From Adiantum capillus-veneris (lineage: Eukaryota; Streptophyta; Polypodiopsida; Polypodiales; Pteridaceae): 64,000 nucleotides of DNA. The translations under genes and the position numbers were made by a program. The notes under the pieces are model-generated. The model searched no databases. It was not told the origin of the DNA and saw only the letters and a program-made list of their open reading frames with translations. This document shows positions 14,553 to 24,302 of this stretch, piece after piece; within the stretch, counting starts at the first letter, position 1, and every line of letters begins with the position of its first letter. Location: positions 23,466,513-23,530,512 of the forward strand of contig CM043968.1 of NCBI GenBank assembly GCA_014529385.2. Direction: 5' to 3'.

Positions 14553-15230
14553 CTAAACTAAAAAGAGATGGTCAACGACACGAGCATGGTCCACTGCCAC
14601 ACCAACAGGTTTGGGTCCAACCGTGAGATCCTGGATACTAGAGATGAGACTCGGCTGTGCCATGACATAATCCACTGTGCTGGCTCCATGTCTGTGTGGA
14701 AAGCATGTAAGACCACCCGCATCGGGAAATCTCTGTAGGCCATTCAAGATGGCCAATCCATGTGCAGTCCCCATGTCTATCAAGTGTCGTCCATACTCAG
14801 TGTGTTCTCCATCCTCTGATAGTCTAGATAGGCCCGTCTCTGCAACATCCAACCCATATGCCATCATCCAAAATAGAGAAGGGAGACTGTCCTCTGAGTG
14901 GTGCATAAATGACGTACTCGGGGGAAAGTAGCAAATAGCAATGTAAAGATATCTGCCTGTCTCTGCTCTCAATCTCACCCACATGTACCTAGCTTGCTCA
15001 TCCCTGCGGGCTATGTGTATCAATGACTGCAACTCCTCCCTGAATAACACTGCCACTCCTCCTGAGCCCCGCCCTCTGTGCTCTAATCGTGTCTCCTGTC
15101 TACAGGTTGTCTCCCATCTATATCCACTAATGTGAGGCATAGATTGCCCTGGGGCTTGATGTGTCTCAGAGTAGAAGACGATGTCTCTTCCCGTAAAACT
15201 ATCCTCAAAAGCACCCACATCAAGGCGCAT
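14553..15230 (-). pseudogene. LINE-2 apurinic-type endonuclease, internally deleted
   Basis: The frame carries the catalytic Glu motif SETH, GGVAVLFREEL, YMWVRLRAETGRYLYIAICYF, then HGASTVDYVMA and a final D-H. Compared with LINE-3, the segment with the metal-site motif GDFNAR is missing; the reading jumps from SLFWMM to LDVAETG. The frame stays open across the gap, but the nickase should be inactive. It targets chromosomal DNA in active relatives. Confidence 0.82.
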
Positions 15231-15287
15231 AGATCCATTACAATTCCAGGTGGCAACTTTGAGTGTGGTCCCATGGGTCTTGCACCG

Positions 15288-16250
15288 TCATGTGGAGCGT
15301 CGCTCTACAATCACCAGCCGGCCATCTCTGTAGAAGGCCGGCTTTCCCTTCTCCCTTGCCGCTTGAATCTCTGGCATTACCTCTCTCATATGCGCAAGCT
15401 GTGTGAGAGTGAGGTCATCTCCAAGGAATAGACCCGTTTTCTTTAGTGTAGGGTGCTTCTTCAAGAAGTCCTTTGCCTCCATGGATGGGAAACGGATGAT
15501 TAAAGCTCTCCCTTTTGAAGTCTCCCCATTGCCTTGTGTCTTCTTCCCTACCCTCCATGCCTTTGTATGAGTAGCCTCACTATCCATCATGCGGAGAAGT
15601 TCTTCGACTTCTCCTTCCACATCATCTCGGTCTTTTAAACCGGTTACTCTTATATGCAAGGCTCTAGTTTTCCTTCGCTGCTCTTCTTCTAGAGTCATGT
15701 TGATTGTAGGAGTGGGGACAGATGCGGTTTCTTTCCCTTTCCCTTTCTTAGCGACTTCTATCCATTTCTCGGCCTCATCCGCCTTCTTCTACGTCTTCGT
15801 GATCATATCCATCCACGAAGACGTCTTTACCACCTTCTGTTTCTCCTCCTCTGTGATCATCCGTACTTGTTCCTTGATGACCTTGATCTCCTCTATCACC
15901 GAGGGCTGGAATTCCCCTTCTTCCAGTCCACTGCTTACTCTATCCTCAAGCTCTCGCTTGAGGGCTGTGACCTCTTCTCTAAGTGCTTGTGAATCCGCCT
16001 TAAGTGCTTGTAGCTCTGCGTGCAAGTCCTCTTTCTCCTTCTTCCATTGCGCGCCTTCATTGATGAGAAACATTTGAAAAAGGTTGGCCTTCTCTTTCCA
16101 CCATCCCTCCGTCTCTGCTTTCCATTCTTTCATCTCCCTTTCCATTTGTGTTAGCACAAAGGTTGCCTTCGTATAGGGCTTACATACTGGCGAAACGGTC
16201 ATGGCCTCCACTGGCGAAGCGCTCATGGCCTCCATTGGCCATGCAGGTAT
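15288..16250 (-). pseudogene. LINE-2 ORF1 protein (coiled coil plus RRM-like domain)
   Basis: Minus-strand frame with one in-frame TAG at 15789-15791. The N-terminal part has a long heptad-rich segment (EKEDLHAELQALKADSQALR and onward) suited to a trimeric or dimeric coiled coil. After the stop comes ALHIRVTGLKDRDDVEGEVE, RALIIRF and a basic tail with AREKGKPAFYRDGRL, which resembles the RRM and C-terminal domain of L1-type ORF1 RNA-binding proteins. The true start is uncertain because the upstream 5' region is also open (to 16379). Confidence 0.72.
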
Positions 16251-16367
16251 AGCTCGACGCTCTGGCGCAGCTGAGTCTAGGCAAAGAAGTAATAACCACA
16301 ACCCGAATGCGGGTATATGCACTACCACAACCCACTGCGGGACACTCAATCTGCTCTCGTGTGTGCG

Positions 16368-17489
16368 TTGAAGAGACATCGTCTTCTACTCTGAGACACA
16401 TCAAGCCCCGGGGCAATCTATGCCTCACATTAGTGGATATAGATGGGAGACAGCCTGTAGACAGGAGACAATCAGAGCACAGAGGGTGGGGCTTAGGAGG
16501 AGTGGCAGTGTTATTCAAGGAGGAGTTGCAGCCATTGATACACATAGCCCGCAGAGATGAGCAAGCTAGGTACATGTGGGTGAGATTGAGAGCAGAGACA
16601 GGCAGGTACCTTTACATTGCTATTTGCTACTTTCTCCCCGAGTACGTCAGTTTATGCACCACCCAGAGGACAATTACCCCCCCCCCCTTTCTCTATTTTG
16701 GATGATGACATATGGGAGTTCTCTAGAGATGGTGACATCATCATTCTAGGGGATTTCAATGCTAGGACTGCCCATCATCAGACAATATTTTATGATACTT
16801 CAGAGGAGATGCTGAGAGAGTTGGATGTTGCAGAAATGGGCCTATCCACACTATCACAGGATGGAGAACACACTGAGTATGGACGACACTTGATAGACAT
16901 GGGGACTGCACATGGATTGTCCATCTTGAATGGCCTACAGAGATTTCCCGTTGCGGGGGGTTTTACATGCTTTCCACACAGACATGGAGCCTCCAGGATC
17001 TCACGGTTGGACCCAGACCTGTTAGTGTGACAGTGGACCATGCTCTTGTGTCATTGACCATCTCTTTTTAGTTAAGTGTAGCACACACGCTATGGGCAGC
17101 AGCCCCTACTCGCTACACCTTCACGCGGGAGACGGACTCTGTATACATAGATGGGATCTACAGACGCCTGTGCACAAAGGAGCCAGGGCGACCTCTGGAG
17201 GAGCTTACTCTATACTGACACAGTCACTACATGATGCAGCAGCAGAGGCATACCCACATACCCAGCCTGAGCAGAGACGCCGTTCGGGGAGCATGCCCCA
17301 GAACAGGTGCTATGATGAGGAATGCCGGGACACTAGAGCTAGACTTCAGAGGGAGATGCTTTTGGGGGACATCACTCACAGACAGTCACAGATTGACTTC
17401 CGACGCCTAGTGCGGTGGAAGAAGAGGGCATTTTTGGCTCGCCTAGAGCAGGATCTATACCAGCTAGTCTTGAGTCAAGACTCACGTGA
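16368..17489 (+). mobile_element. LINE-3, endonuclease part (plus strand; continues at 21987)
   Basis: This copy of the same family runs left to right and starts, 5'-truncated, at gaagagacatcg, inside the endonuclease. Frames show GGVAVLFKEEL, DIIILGDFNARTAHH (metal-site motif intact here), a linker (17092-17499) and then the insertion point of LTR element K. The linker continues after 21991 in register with LINE-2. It lies head to head with LINE-2. Stops and a long C-run near 16675-16688 show decay. Confidence 0.85.
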
Positions 17490-18696
17490 TGTCACGTGAC
17501 ACATCCAACCCTATGTGTCCGTGGACAAGCTACAGCACGACAAGGGTTCAGTAAGTCCAGTCAGTCTAGATTTAGAAGTGAACTGGCACTTTTGTGAGTC
17601 TGTTCGCAGACCGTGCATGTCCATACACTTAGTGTAGATGCATATCCTCCCACAGCATGATCATAAGCATTCCCATCAGAATCCTTCAGGGGAATTTTCC
17701 AGCCTATTTTCCCTATTTTTGACACTTTTCACTTATTATTTTTAAGTGACTTTTGTTGGAAAGTAGGTAGGGCAAATTGAGTAAGTTTGTATTTAAGCAA
17801 ACCTAAACTAGCATTAATTGGTAGAAGAGGCAGCAGGAGCACTCGCTCAACAGGCAACTTCTCAGCAGAACCCCAAGCCCTAGCATTTTTGCTCCACAGC
17901 AACCACCTAGCGTTTTTGGACCGGATCAGCCAACATTTTTGCTTCTTGCAGATCCCTGGCGATAGAAGACTCAACAAGAGACCTAGCGTTTTGCAGTTGC
18001 AGGCCATCCGGCGACAGCATAGCCATTTTCAGCCCTAGCGTTTTTTATTTGCAGATTAGTCCCAGCGTTTTGCAAATTTACCGCGACCGAACATCAAGAA
18101 CCATCAGCGTTTTCAGTTTTCAGCCCTGACACCGTAGATCAAGTCCTGAACCTCGCAGATCTCACCTTCCCGCAGCAGTTCATCGCCGCACGGTCAGTTT
18201 CTGCACGGTCAGTTTCCGCAAGGTTTATAGTTTCAGCCCGGACACGGCAGATTTCAGCATCTGCGTTTTCAGCGCGTCGTCGTCGCATCGTCACCATCGA
18301 CATCGTCTCCGACATAGAGTCAGAATTCAGCAGATAGAGATTTGCAGATTTCAGCCATTAGCGTTTTCAGATTTCAGCCCGTCTCATCGTCGTCGACATC
18401 GTCGGCAAGTCCAAGCATTATAGAGATTTGTGCAATCATGAGTAGACCGCTCTCACCATAGAGAGTGGGGCCTTCAGAGGAGGGTTTTACAACGTCTCTG
18501 GTGTCGTATTCTCTTCTCTACCTCTCAGTCTCATGCACTTCCATTCACTGTGTTCATTCACTTTGTTTGTGTCCATTGCACTTTCTCACTAAAGGAACGG
18601 AAGGCTCTCCCTTCCGTAAGTAAAAGGAACCCTTGAGCACAGTTCGGAGCACTCATCTTGAGCAAAGTTCAAACATTCATTCCGCTGCACCTTACA
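17490..18696 (+). repeat. Element K 5' LTR
   Basis: It starts TGTCACGTGACACATCC and ends CACCTTACA. It has a TATA-like tatttaag near 17790 and then many copies of AGCGTTTT spread over 17900-18370. The LTR matches 20758-21986 along its length with scattered differences. Confidence 0.93.
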
Positions 18697-18697
18697 T

Positions 18698-18709
18698 TGG
18701 TATCAGAGC
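18698..18709 (+). promoter_or_regulatory. Element K primer binding site
   Basis: TGGTATCAGAGC lies one base after the 5' LTR and continues TTTGG. This matches the initiator-Met tRNA 3' end. Confidence 0.92.
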
Positions 18710-19167
18710 TTTGGTAGTGATTTGGATCACTCAAGGAAAGAACCACAAGAATGACAAGATTTTCTTTTGCTTGTTGCGGTCACACAAAGCCAAGTTCACT
18801 TGGGCGTGTCGATTCCTAATCGTGTTCTTGAAGAGTGACAAGAATCCCAAGAAAGAAGGGCTTGTCCAGCCTCCCCTTGTGTCTCTTTTCACTCATTGCG
18901 AGCGGACCGTGCACTTAGCGGCCGGCCAATCAACGTGAGGTGGGAAAAAGCAACCTTGGTGTGAGCACAAGGCCGCCAAGGGGTGCGCCCGCAGAAAAGA
19001 GCAGAACTCGGGTGAAGAGAAGATCCTTCTCTAACACAGATTGCAAGCAAAAGAAGAACCTGAAGAACTCAAGAACCCCAAGAACCACGACCCACATAAA
19101 CCCAAGTTCCTCATGAACTCAAGAACCCAAGACCACAAGAACCCACAAGAACCCAAGACTTCAGTGG

Positions 19168-20322
19168 ATGGTCATCACTCGAAGCGGAATGGATACTTCG
19201 CTTGGAGGTGATGAGCATGAGAGAGGCGACGAAGAATTTTCCCCACCATGAGGTTTTTCCGACCCTCCCCCTTCCCCATCTACGCCAAGGATTGCACTAA
19301 CTCCTATGGAGGAGTTGAAGCAGTTGTTTATGGAACGAAAGCTAGAACGCGAAGAAAGAGAAGCAGAAAGAAAGGCCTACGAAGAAGAAATGGCAGCCAT
19401 AGATCGTGACTATGAAGAAAGTGTGGCAGCCATAGAGCTTAAGTACGACTTGGAAGACAAAGAAAGACAAGACAAATTGGCTCGCGAGAACAAAGCAAGA
19501 CCAGCAGAATTTGATCGTGAGAACAAAGCCATAAAAGAAAAGAGCGACCAATTTCACATGAAAGCGTTCTTGCGACTCTTTTCTCAAGTGCAGGCACAGA
19601 TGCAAGAGATTCAGGAGACAGAGACTCTCTCAGTCTCTTCTTCTCCCAAGCATGACACACAGGATTTGCATGATGATAAGCATGATGATTTGAATGACAA
19701 TGATTTGCATGATGATTTGAATGATAATGATGAGCATGATGATTTGGATGACAATGACAAGCATGATGATTTGCATGATCAAGATGTGATTTCTCACAAG
19801 CATGATGAGTTACATGAAGAACATGTGGTTGTTCACAAGAAGGATGATGTGTTAGTTGATACTTTCTCTAGTGAAGCTAATCTCATTGCAGAGACGATCA
19901 ATCACGAAGACCCGATCTTGGCTCTCGAGCCTAGGCCCAAAGAACCCCTTCATGAAGAACCGATCTTGGCTCTCGAGCCTAGGTCCAACGAACCCTCACA
20001 GGAAGTACTATGTGTTCGCATGATTCATACACACACATTGTTCGAGTGTTTCATTCGTGATCGTTTCCTGTATTTTAGTCATCGTCTTTATGTGATCCCT
20101 TTTACTAGGCATGACATATTGTACGCTGAGCACATTTCACTCATGAATGAGCACGGATGTATGCGGATTATTCATGAAAATCTGAAAAGTATGTATGTAA
20201 GGAAGTCACATTCCATGTCTCTTCCTTGGCATGACACAGTTGTAGCAAGAGCACATGACCGTATGAGCACCAAGCATGGGCATTTCCGTTGTGAATTGCC
20301 ACAGTTGATTGCTTTAGATTAA
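19168..20322 (+). pseudogene. Element K Gag N-terminus fused to conserved downstream domain
   Basis: The frame starts MVITRSGMDTS, matching the Gag start of element H, and meets one in-frame TGA at 19249-19251. From the next ATG (19306) 338 codons are open. Order: a charged coiled coil (about residues 1-100), a His/Asp-rich repeat (HDDLNDND and variants, about 115-170), two copies of a PILALEPR motif (about 205-230), then about 110 residues (EVLCVRMI...CELPQLI) shared with element H. The capsid, zinc knuckle and protease seen in H are missing, so K is an internal-deletion fusion. The distal domain matches no family I recognise. Confidence 0.7.
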
Positions 20323-20574
20323 AAGAGAGAGATTCGATCTCATTGTTTGTGTGTGTGTGGTGAACGGTTTAACACTCCGTCTATTTGTTCATCTACATTG
20401 CATGCACAGTCTTTTAGAAAGACTATTTTTTTCATTCACTTTACATGAAATGGGTACGTTCATGGTTTTGTGTTGGAAATGGTTTCAGGAATTTTCAGCC
20501 ATGGAGATTCTTGAAGAAGAAAGAAGAATGACTCTCGACAAAGTTGAAGCATTGAAGGAGCCACAGAAGACTTT

Positions 20575-20757
20575 ATGTCGCTTTCGGCACGGCCCAAAGA
20601 AGCAAGCGTTGCAGATCTTTATGAAGTTCAAGTACCGCACGACCCACACATCAGAGTGGGCCGGCGAAGAGTCCCTTCCAGGATTCCGGATGCTGTTGGC
20701 GATCTCCCTCGACACCATACAGTTCGGTACCAGTACCTCACTTTGAAAAGGAGGGGA
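20575..20757 (+). pseudogene. Element K 3' short frame ending at the polypurine tract
   Basis: About 60 residues, including SVADLYEVQVP, GRRRVPSRIPDAVGDLPRHH and YQYLTLKRRG, run into the polypurine tract. Element H has nearly the same reading (36740-36921, minus), and element C keeps its last residues (YLTLSRRG at 28500-28520). A Met is present but may not be the start. Function unknown; it may be the very end of an ancestral polyprotein. Confidence 0.5.
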
Positions 20758-21986
20758 TGTCACATGACACATCCAACCCTATGTGTCTGTGGACAAGCTA
20801 CAGCACGACAAGGGTTCAGTCAGTCCAGTCAGTCTAGATTTAGAAGTGATCTAGCACTTTTGTGAGTCTGTTCGCAGACCGTGCATGTCCAGACACTAAG
20901 TGTAGATGGATATCCTCCGGTTGCACACAGCATTATCACAAGCATTCCCATCAGAATCCATTAGAATCCTTCAAGGGAATTTTCCAATGCATTTAGCCTA
21001 TTTTCCCTATTTTTGACATTTTTCACTTATTATTTTTAAGTGACTTTTGTTGGAAAGTAGGAAGGGCAAATTGAGTAAATTTGTATATAAGCAAACCTAG
21101 ACTAGCACTAATTGGCAGAAGAGGCAGCAGGAGCACTCGCTCAAAAGGCAACTTCTCAGCAAAACCCGAAGCCCTAGCGTTTTTGCTCCACAGCAACCAC
21201 CTAGCGTTTTTGGACCAGATCAGCGAGCGTTTTTGCTTCTTGCAGATCCCTGGCGACAGAAGACTCAACAAGAGACCTAGCGCTTCGCAGTTGCAGGCCA
21301 TCCGGCGACAGCAGAGCCATTTTCAACCCTAGCGTTTTTGCTTTGCAGATCAGCCCCAGCGTTTTGCAGATTTACCACGACGGAACATCAAGAACCATCA
21401 GCGTTTTCAGTTTTCAGCCCTTGGACACCGCAGATCAAGTCCCGAACCTCGCAGATCTCACCTTCCCGCAACAGTTCCTCGCCGCACGGTCAGTTTCCAC
21501 AAGGTTTACAGTTTCAGCCCGGAAAACGCAGTTTTCAGCATCTGCGTTTTCAGCGCGTCATCGTCGCATCGTCACCATCGACATCGTCTCCGACATAGAG
21601 TCAGAATTCAGCAGATAAAGATTTGCAGATTTCAGCCATTGACGTTTTCAGATTTCAGCCCGTCTCGTCGTCATCCTCATCGTCGTCGACATCGTCGGCA
21701 AGTCCAAGCATTATAGAGATTTGTGCAATCATGAGTAGACCGCTCTCGCCATAGAGAGTGGGGCCTTCGGAGGAGGGTTTTACGTCTCTATTGTCGTATT
21801 CTCTTCTCTATCTCTCAGTCTCATGCACTTCCATTCACTGTGTCCATTCACTTTGTTTGTGTCCATTGCACTCTCTCACTAAAGGAACGGAAGGCTCTCA
21901 CTTCCATAAGTAAAAGGAACCCTTGAGTACAGTTCGGAGCACTCATCTTGAGCAAAGTTCAAATATTCATTCTGCTGCACCTAACA
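20758..21986 (+). repeat. Element K 3' LTR
   Basis: Direct copy of the 5' LTR with a better TATA box (tatataag, about 21084-21091) and the same AGCGTTTT-rich stretch (21170-21660). It ends CACCTAACA before the CGTGA duplication. Confidence 0.93.
21084..21091 (+). promoter_or_regulatory. TATA box of K-family LTR
   Basis: TATATAAG lies about 330 bases into the LTR at the place expected for the U3 promoter. The 5' LTR has the weaker TATTTAAG at the same position, and element H has TATATAAG on the minus strand at 40975-40982. Confidence 0.6.
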
Positions 21987-22533
21987 CGTGAGGCATGGCG
22001 GCTCTTTCATGAGCACTCCCCCCCCCCCGAACATCACTTCTACAGAGGCCTGGGCCAGTATGCATCATCTTTGTACACAGTTCCTGAGCAGCCCCCCCTT
22101 CTCGACCCCCCCAATCCATGCCCACACACAGGTGCTTTTTTCACCCCGCTGAGATGGTGAGGAAGGCCATTGACAAGATGAGGACTAGGAGAGCATATGA
22201 TCATGATGGCTTAGTGGCTGAACATTTCATGGATGCCAGAGATTTACTAGCAGAACTTCTAGCAGTTATGTTTAACCGTGCCATGTGTGAGGGCTTGCCT
22301 GATACTTGGAGCCTATCTACTATTGTACCTATCTTCAAGTCGGGAGACCCTATGGAGCCTTGGAATTATCGCACTATCATGATTGGACACACATTGGCAC
22401 GGTTGTACACATCTATTCTTGAGCAACGGCTGAGTAGATGGGCACAGAGGGAGGGGATACGCGCAGCCAGGCAGGCAGGTTTCAGGAGGAGTTTTTCTAC
22501 TCTTGACCATATCTTGACACTCAGAGCCATCAT

Positions 22534-22534
<1 letters not shown>
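21987..22534 (+). mobile_element. LINE-3, RT N-terminal part beyond element K
   Basis: It resumes after the CGTGA duplication with ggcatggcgg, as in LINE-2 near 14130 on the other strand. The frame at 22118-22534 gives KAIDKMRTRRAYDHDG, VPIFKSGDPMEPWNYRTI and STLDHILTLRAII. It ends abruptly in a (GA)n run, before the catalytic Asp and YADD boxes. The rest of the element is missing, and a poly-C run occurs at 22018-22029. Confidence 0.85.

Positions 22535-22590
<56 letters not shown>
22535..22590. repeat. (GA)n microsatellite at LINE-3 breakpoint
   Basis: A perfect GA run sits exactly where the LINE-3 RT reading stops. It may have filled or seeded the break. Confidence 0.95.
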
Positions 22591-22593
<3 letters not shown>

Positions 22594-22880
22594 CCCTTTA
22601 AGATGCATTTGCCCAAATGTAGGCCCTCATGAAGATATTTCTTTACCGCCAGATAGGGCATCTAGCAAGGCTTGTTCTCGTTGGAGATAATGTGCAGCAC
22701 AACCACCCAGCCACAGCATCAATAGACTTAGCGCATATAGCAGCCGATCCTCGATCCTCGGCCACAGTAAAGCAAGGTGGCAAGGGGTTTGTAACCATCG
22801 ATGCCGCAAGGGTCCTCCACCACGACTCAAGAAGGTTAGCAGCAAGCTCAGTAGTTGATTCCAAGAGGGTTGGTCGGCAT
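22591..22880. other. Unassigned DNA between LINE-3 and element C
   Basis: There is no recognised motif. A frame on the minus strand (22643-22864) is open for 73 codons but has no family signature that I know. It lies immediately outside the TGTCAC start of the left element C LTR. Confidence 0.4.
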
Positions 22881-23325
22881 TGTCACGTGCACATGGCTCT
22901 GTGTGCAACATGGACATGCTTCATCGACTTCCAAATCCAACTTTTGCACCTAGCCCTAGATAGGAGTGTCTAGAATACTATAAGGATTAGTACCGGCAAT
23001 TTTGTGAGCCTGTTTGCAGCAACTGCATGTGCGAACGACTCCATTAGATTAGGTTTTCTAGTTTTGGAACCCTCTTGTATCAATGGATTGTACAAGCATT
23101 TTGACATATGTTATTACACTTCGGTGGGCATCAAATGTGACATGCATGTAGATCTAGGTTAGAGGAACGTGTCGCTCAGATCGATTCATCAAATGGTTCA
23201 CAAAGCAGTGAGTTATTGCCTGAAAATTCCCATGTGCGCACACTTGCACATTTTTCCCAACCTGACTAAAAAGTCCTATAAAAGGAGCACATGGGCCAAC
23301 ATTTTTGTATAATCTGGGAGCGCTA
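22881..23325 (+). repeat. Element C left LTR, 3'-truncated
   Basis: It starts TGTCACGTGCACATGG and matches 28524-28966 for about 440 bases, through the TATA box and to the tgggagcgcta site, then diverges. It is distantly like the K/H LTRs (ttttgtgagcctgtttgcag versus the K version). It is probably the 5' LTR of an element whose interior is mostly gone. Confidence 0.7.
23276..23285 (+). promoter_or_regulatory. TATA box in element C LTR
   Basis: CTATAAAAGG lies in the U3 part of the LTR. The right LTR copy carries CTTTAAAAGG at the same point. Confidence 0.6.
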
Positions 23326-23608
23326 TGAGACATCATACAGAGGGCTTGCCATGGTTCGCGGGCGTTGCAAGGGACATATCCATCTTCATCTCCCATTCGG
23401 TGTTGCTCTCGCCAATCTTTTCGCATAGGGGTAGCATATGCTGGCAATAACCTTCATGGGCATCAGACATTCACTGTACAGCCAACCATTCGTTGTACGC
23501 GCATCCATCCGGTTTGCAATTTGGTTCACACCATCCAAGTTGGGCAGCAAAGGCTGGCCGATAACCAACAATTGCATTGTTGATCCAATCGGCAATCTAG
23601 TGTTTGTG
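23326..23608. other. Unassigned DNA between C LTR and element D
   Basis: It has no match to the right C LTR after the shared point and no protein motif recognised. The last five bases (TTGTG) would be the left target duplication of element D. Confidence 0.4.
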
Positions 23609-23876
23609 TGTCACAAAGTGATGACGTGGCTACCGACAGCAGAAACCCTAATTTCTGCCAGAAACCCTAATTTTCAGAAACCCTAATTTCTGGAAACCCT
23701 AACCCTAACTGCTGGCTGGAAACCCTAATCATGCGGAAATGCCACGTGGCAACAGGTACAGATTTCCGGGATTTGCAGAGGAGAAAAGCATCAGCATGGG
23801 CGACGTTATTGCTGCTTTTTCTCTACGCAAATGGCTAGGGGGAGAGAGAAAAGATGATCTGCTTTCTTTTGCTCTC

Positions 23877-23928
<52 letters not shown>

Positions 23929-24232
23929 TTTGATTTTTAAGCTTTTGGGGCTCTGCTTTTGGGCATCCCTTGTAACATTTATATTGGTGGTTTAGGGCTA
24001 ACTTCTCAGAGCATCTGGACGCAGAGTCTGAGAGTGAAACCCTAACCGCTCTCTTGTACTTTGATGATTGATTAGAAATACCGAAAGGGGCGCCAGTCTT
24101 TGGGGCCAATATCTCTAGGCACGGAACTCCGCCGGGCTAGTGCAAATCTATTGTGATCTGTGAATTGTTTTGAAGTGCTTATTTGGTGCTGTCGCGGTTG
24201 ATTCTAGACTTGGAGTGTCCAAATCTGTTACA
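23609..24232 (+). repeat. Element D 5' LTR
   Basis: It contains AAACCCTAA-type telomere-like units (23640-23730), a (GA)n array (23878-23923) and GAAATACCGAAAGGGGCGCC (24074-24093). It matches 27697-28351, whose GA array is longer. Confidence 0.92.
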
Positions 24233-24233
24233 A

Positions 24234-24245
24234 TGGTATCAGAGC
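24234..24245 (+). promoter_or_regulatory. Element D primer binding site
   Basis: TGGTATCAGAGC lies one base after the LTR, complementary to the initiator-Met tRNA 3' end. Confidence 0.92.
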
Positions 24246-24302
24246 ACGGCCGATTTCTCTTCTACGGGAAATCCGATCCCCAATTTTTTTTCCGCGGCAC
24301 CT

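Larger units (their letters stand above)
11546..16367 (-). mobile_element. LINE-2, nearly complete non-LTR retrotransposon
   Basis: On the minus strand the order is ORF1 (about 16250 to 15288), endonuclease (15230-14553), linker (14461-14129), reverse transcriptase (13979-13074) and C-terminal zinc-binding region (12646-11759), then a 3' tail near 11546-11600 made of repeated ATTTC. An apurinic-type endonuclease, RT and an ORF1 with coiled coil plus RNA-binding-like domain place it in the L1-like group. Several stops and an endonuclease deletion disable it. Its 5' edge meets LINE-3 head to head near 16367. Confidence 0.88.
17490..21986 (+). mobile_element. LTR element K, full length, lacks RT and integrase
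   Basis: LTRs 17490-18696 and 20758-21986 (TGTCAC...ACA) are bounded by the target duplication CGTGA (17485-17489 and 21987-21991). A primer site follows the left LTR and a polypurine tract (GAAAAGGAGGGGA) precedes the right LTR. The 2.06-kb interior has one main frame (19168-20322) and a short 3' frame (20575-20757). No RT, RNase H or integrase is present, so K needs help in trans. Without K, LINE-3 reads through in agreement with LINE-2. Its closest relative here is element H. Confidence 0.93.

Noticed and set aside
20575..20865. Reading the K 3' short frame as a gene that continues into the LTR
   Set aside because: The last part is only LTR DNA after the polypurine tract; I kept the stretch up to 20757 as a weak fragment.
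23600..23740. AAACCCTAA repeats as a true telomere or interstitial telomere scar
   Set aside because: They recur at the same place inside LTRs of several elements with spacers between units, so they are LTR parts and not chromosome-end remains.
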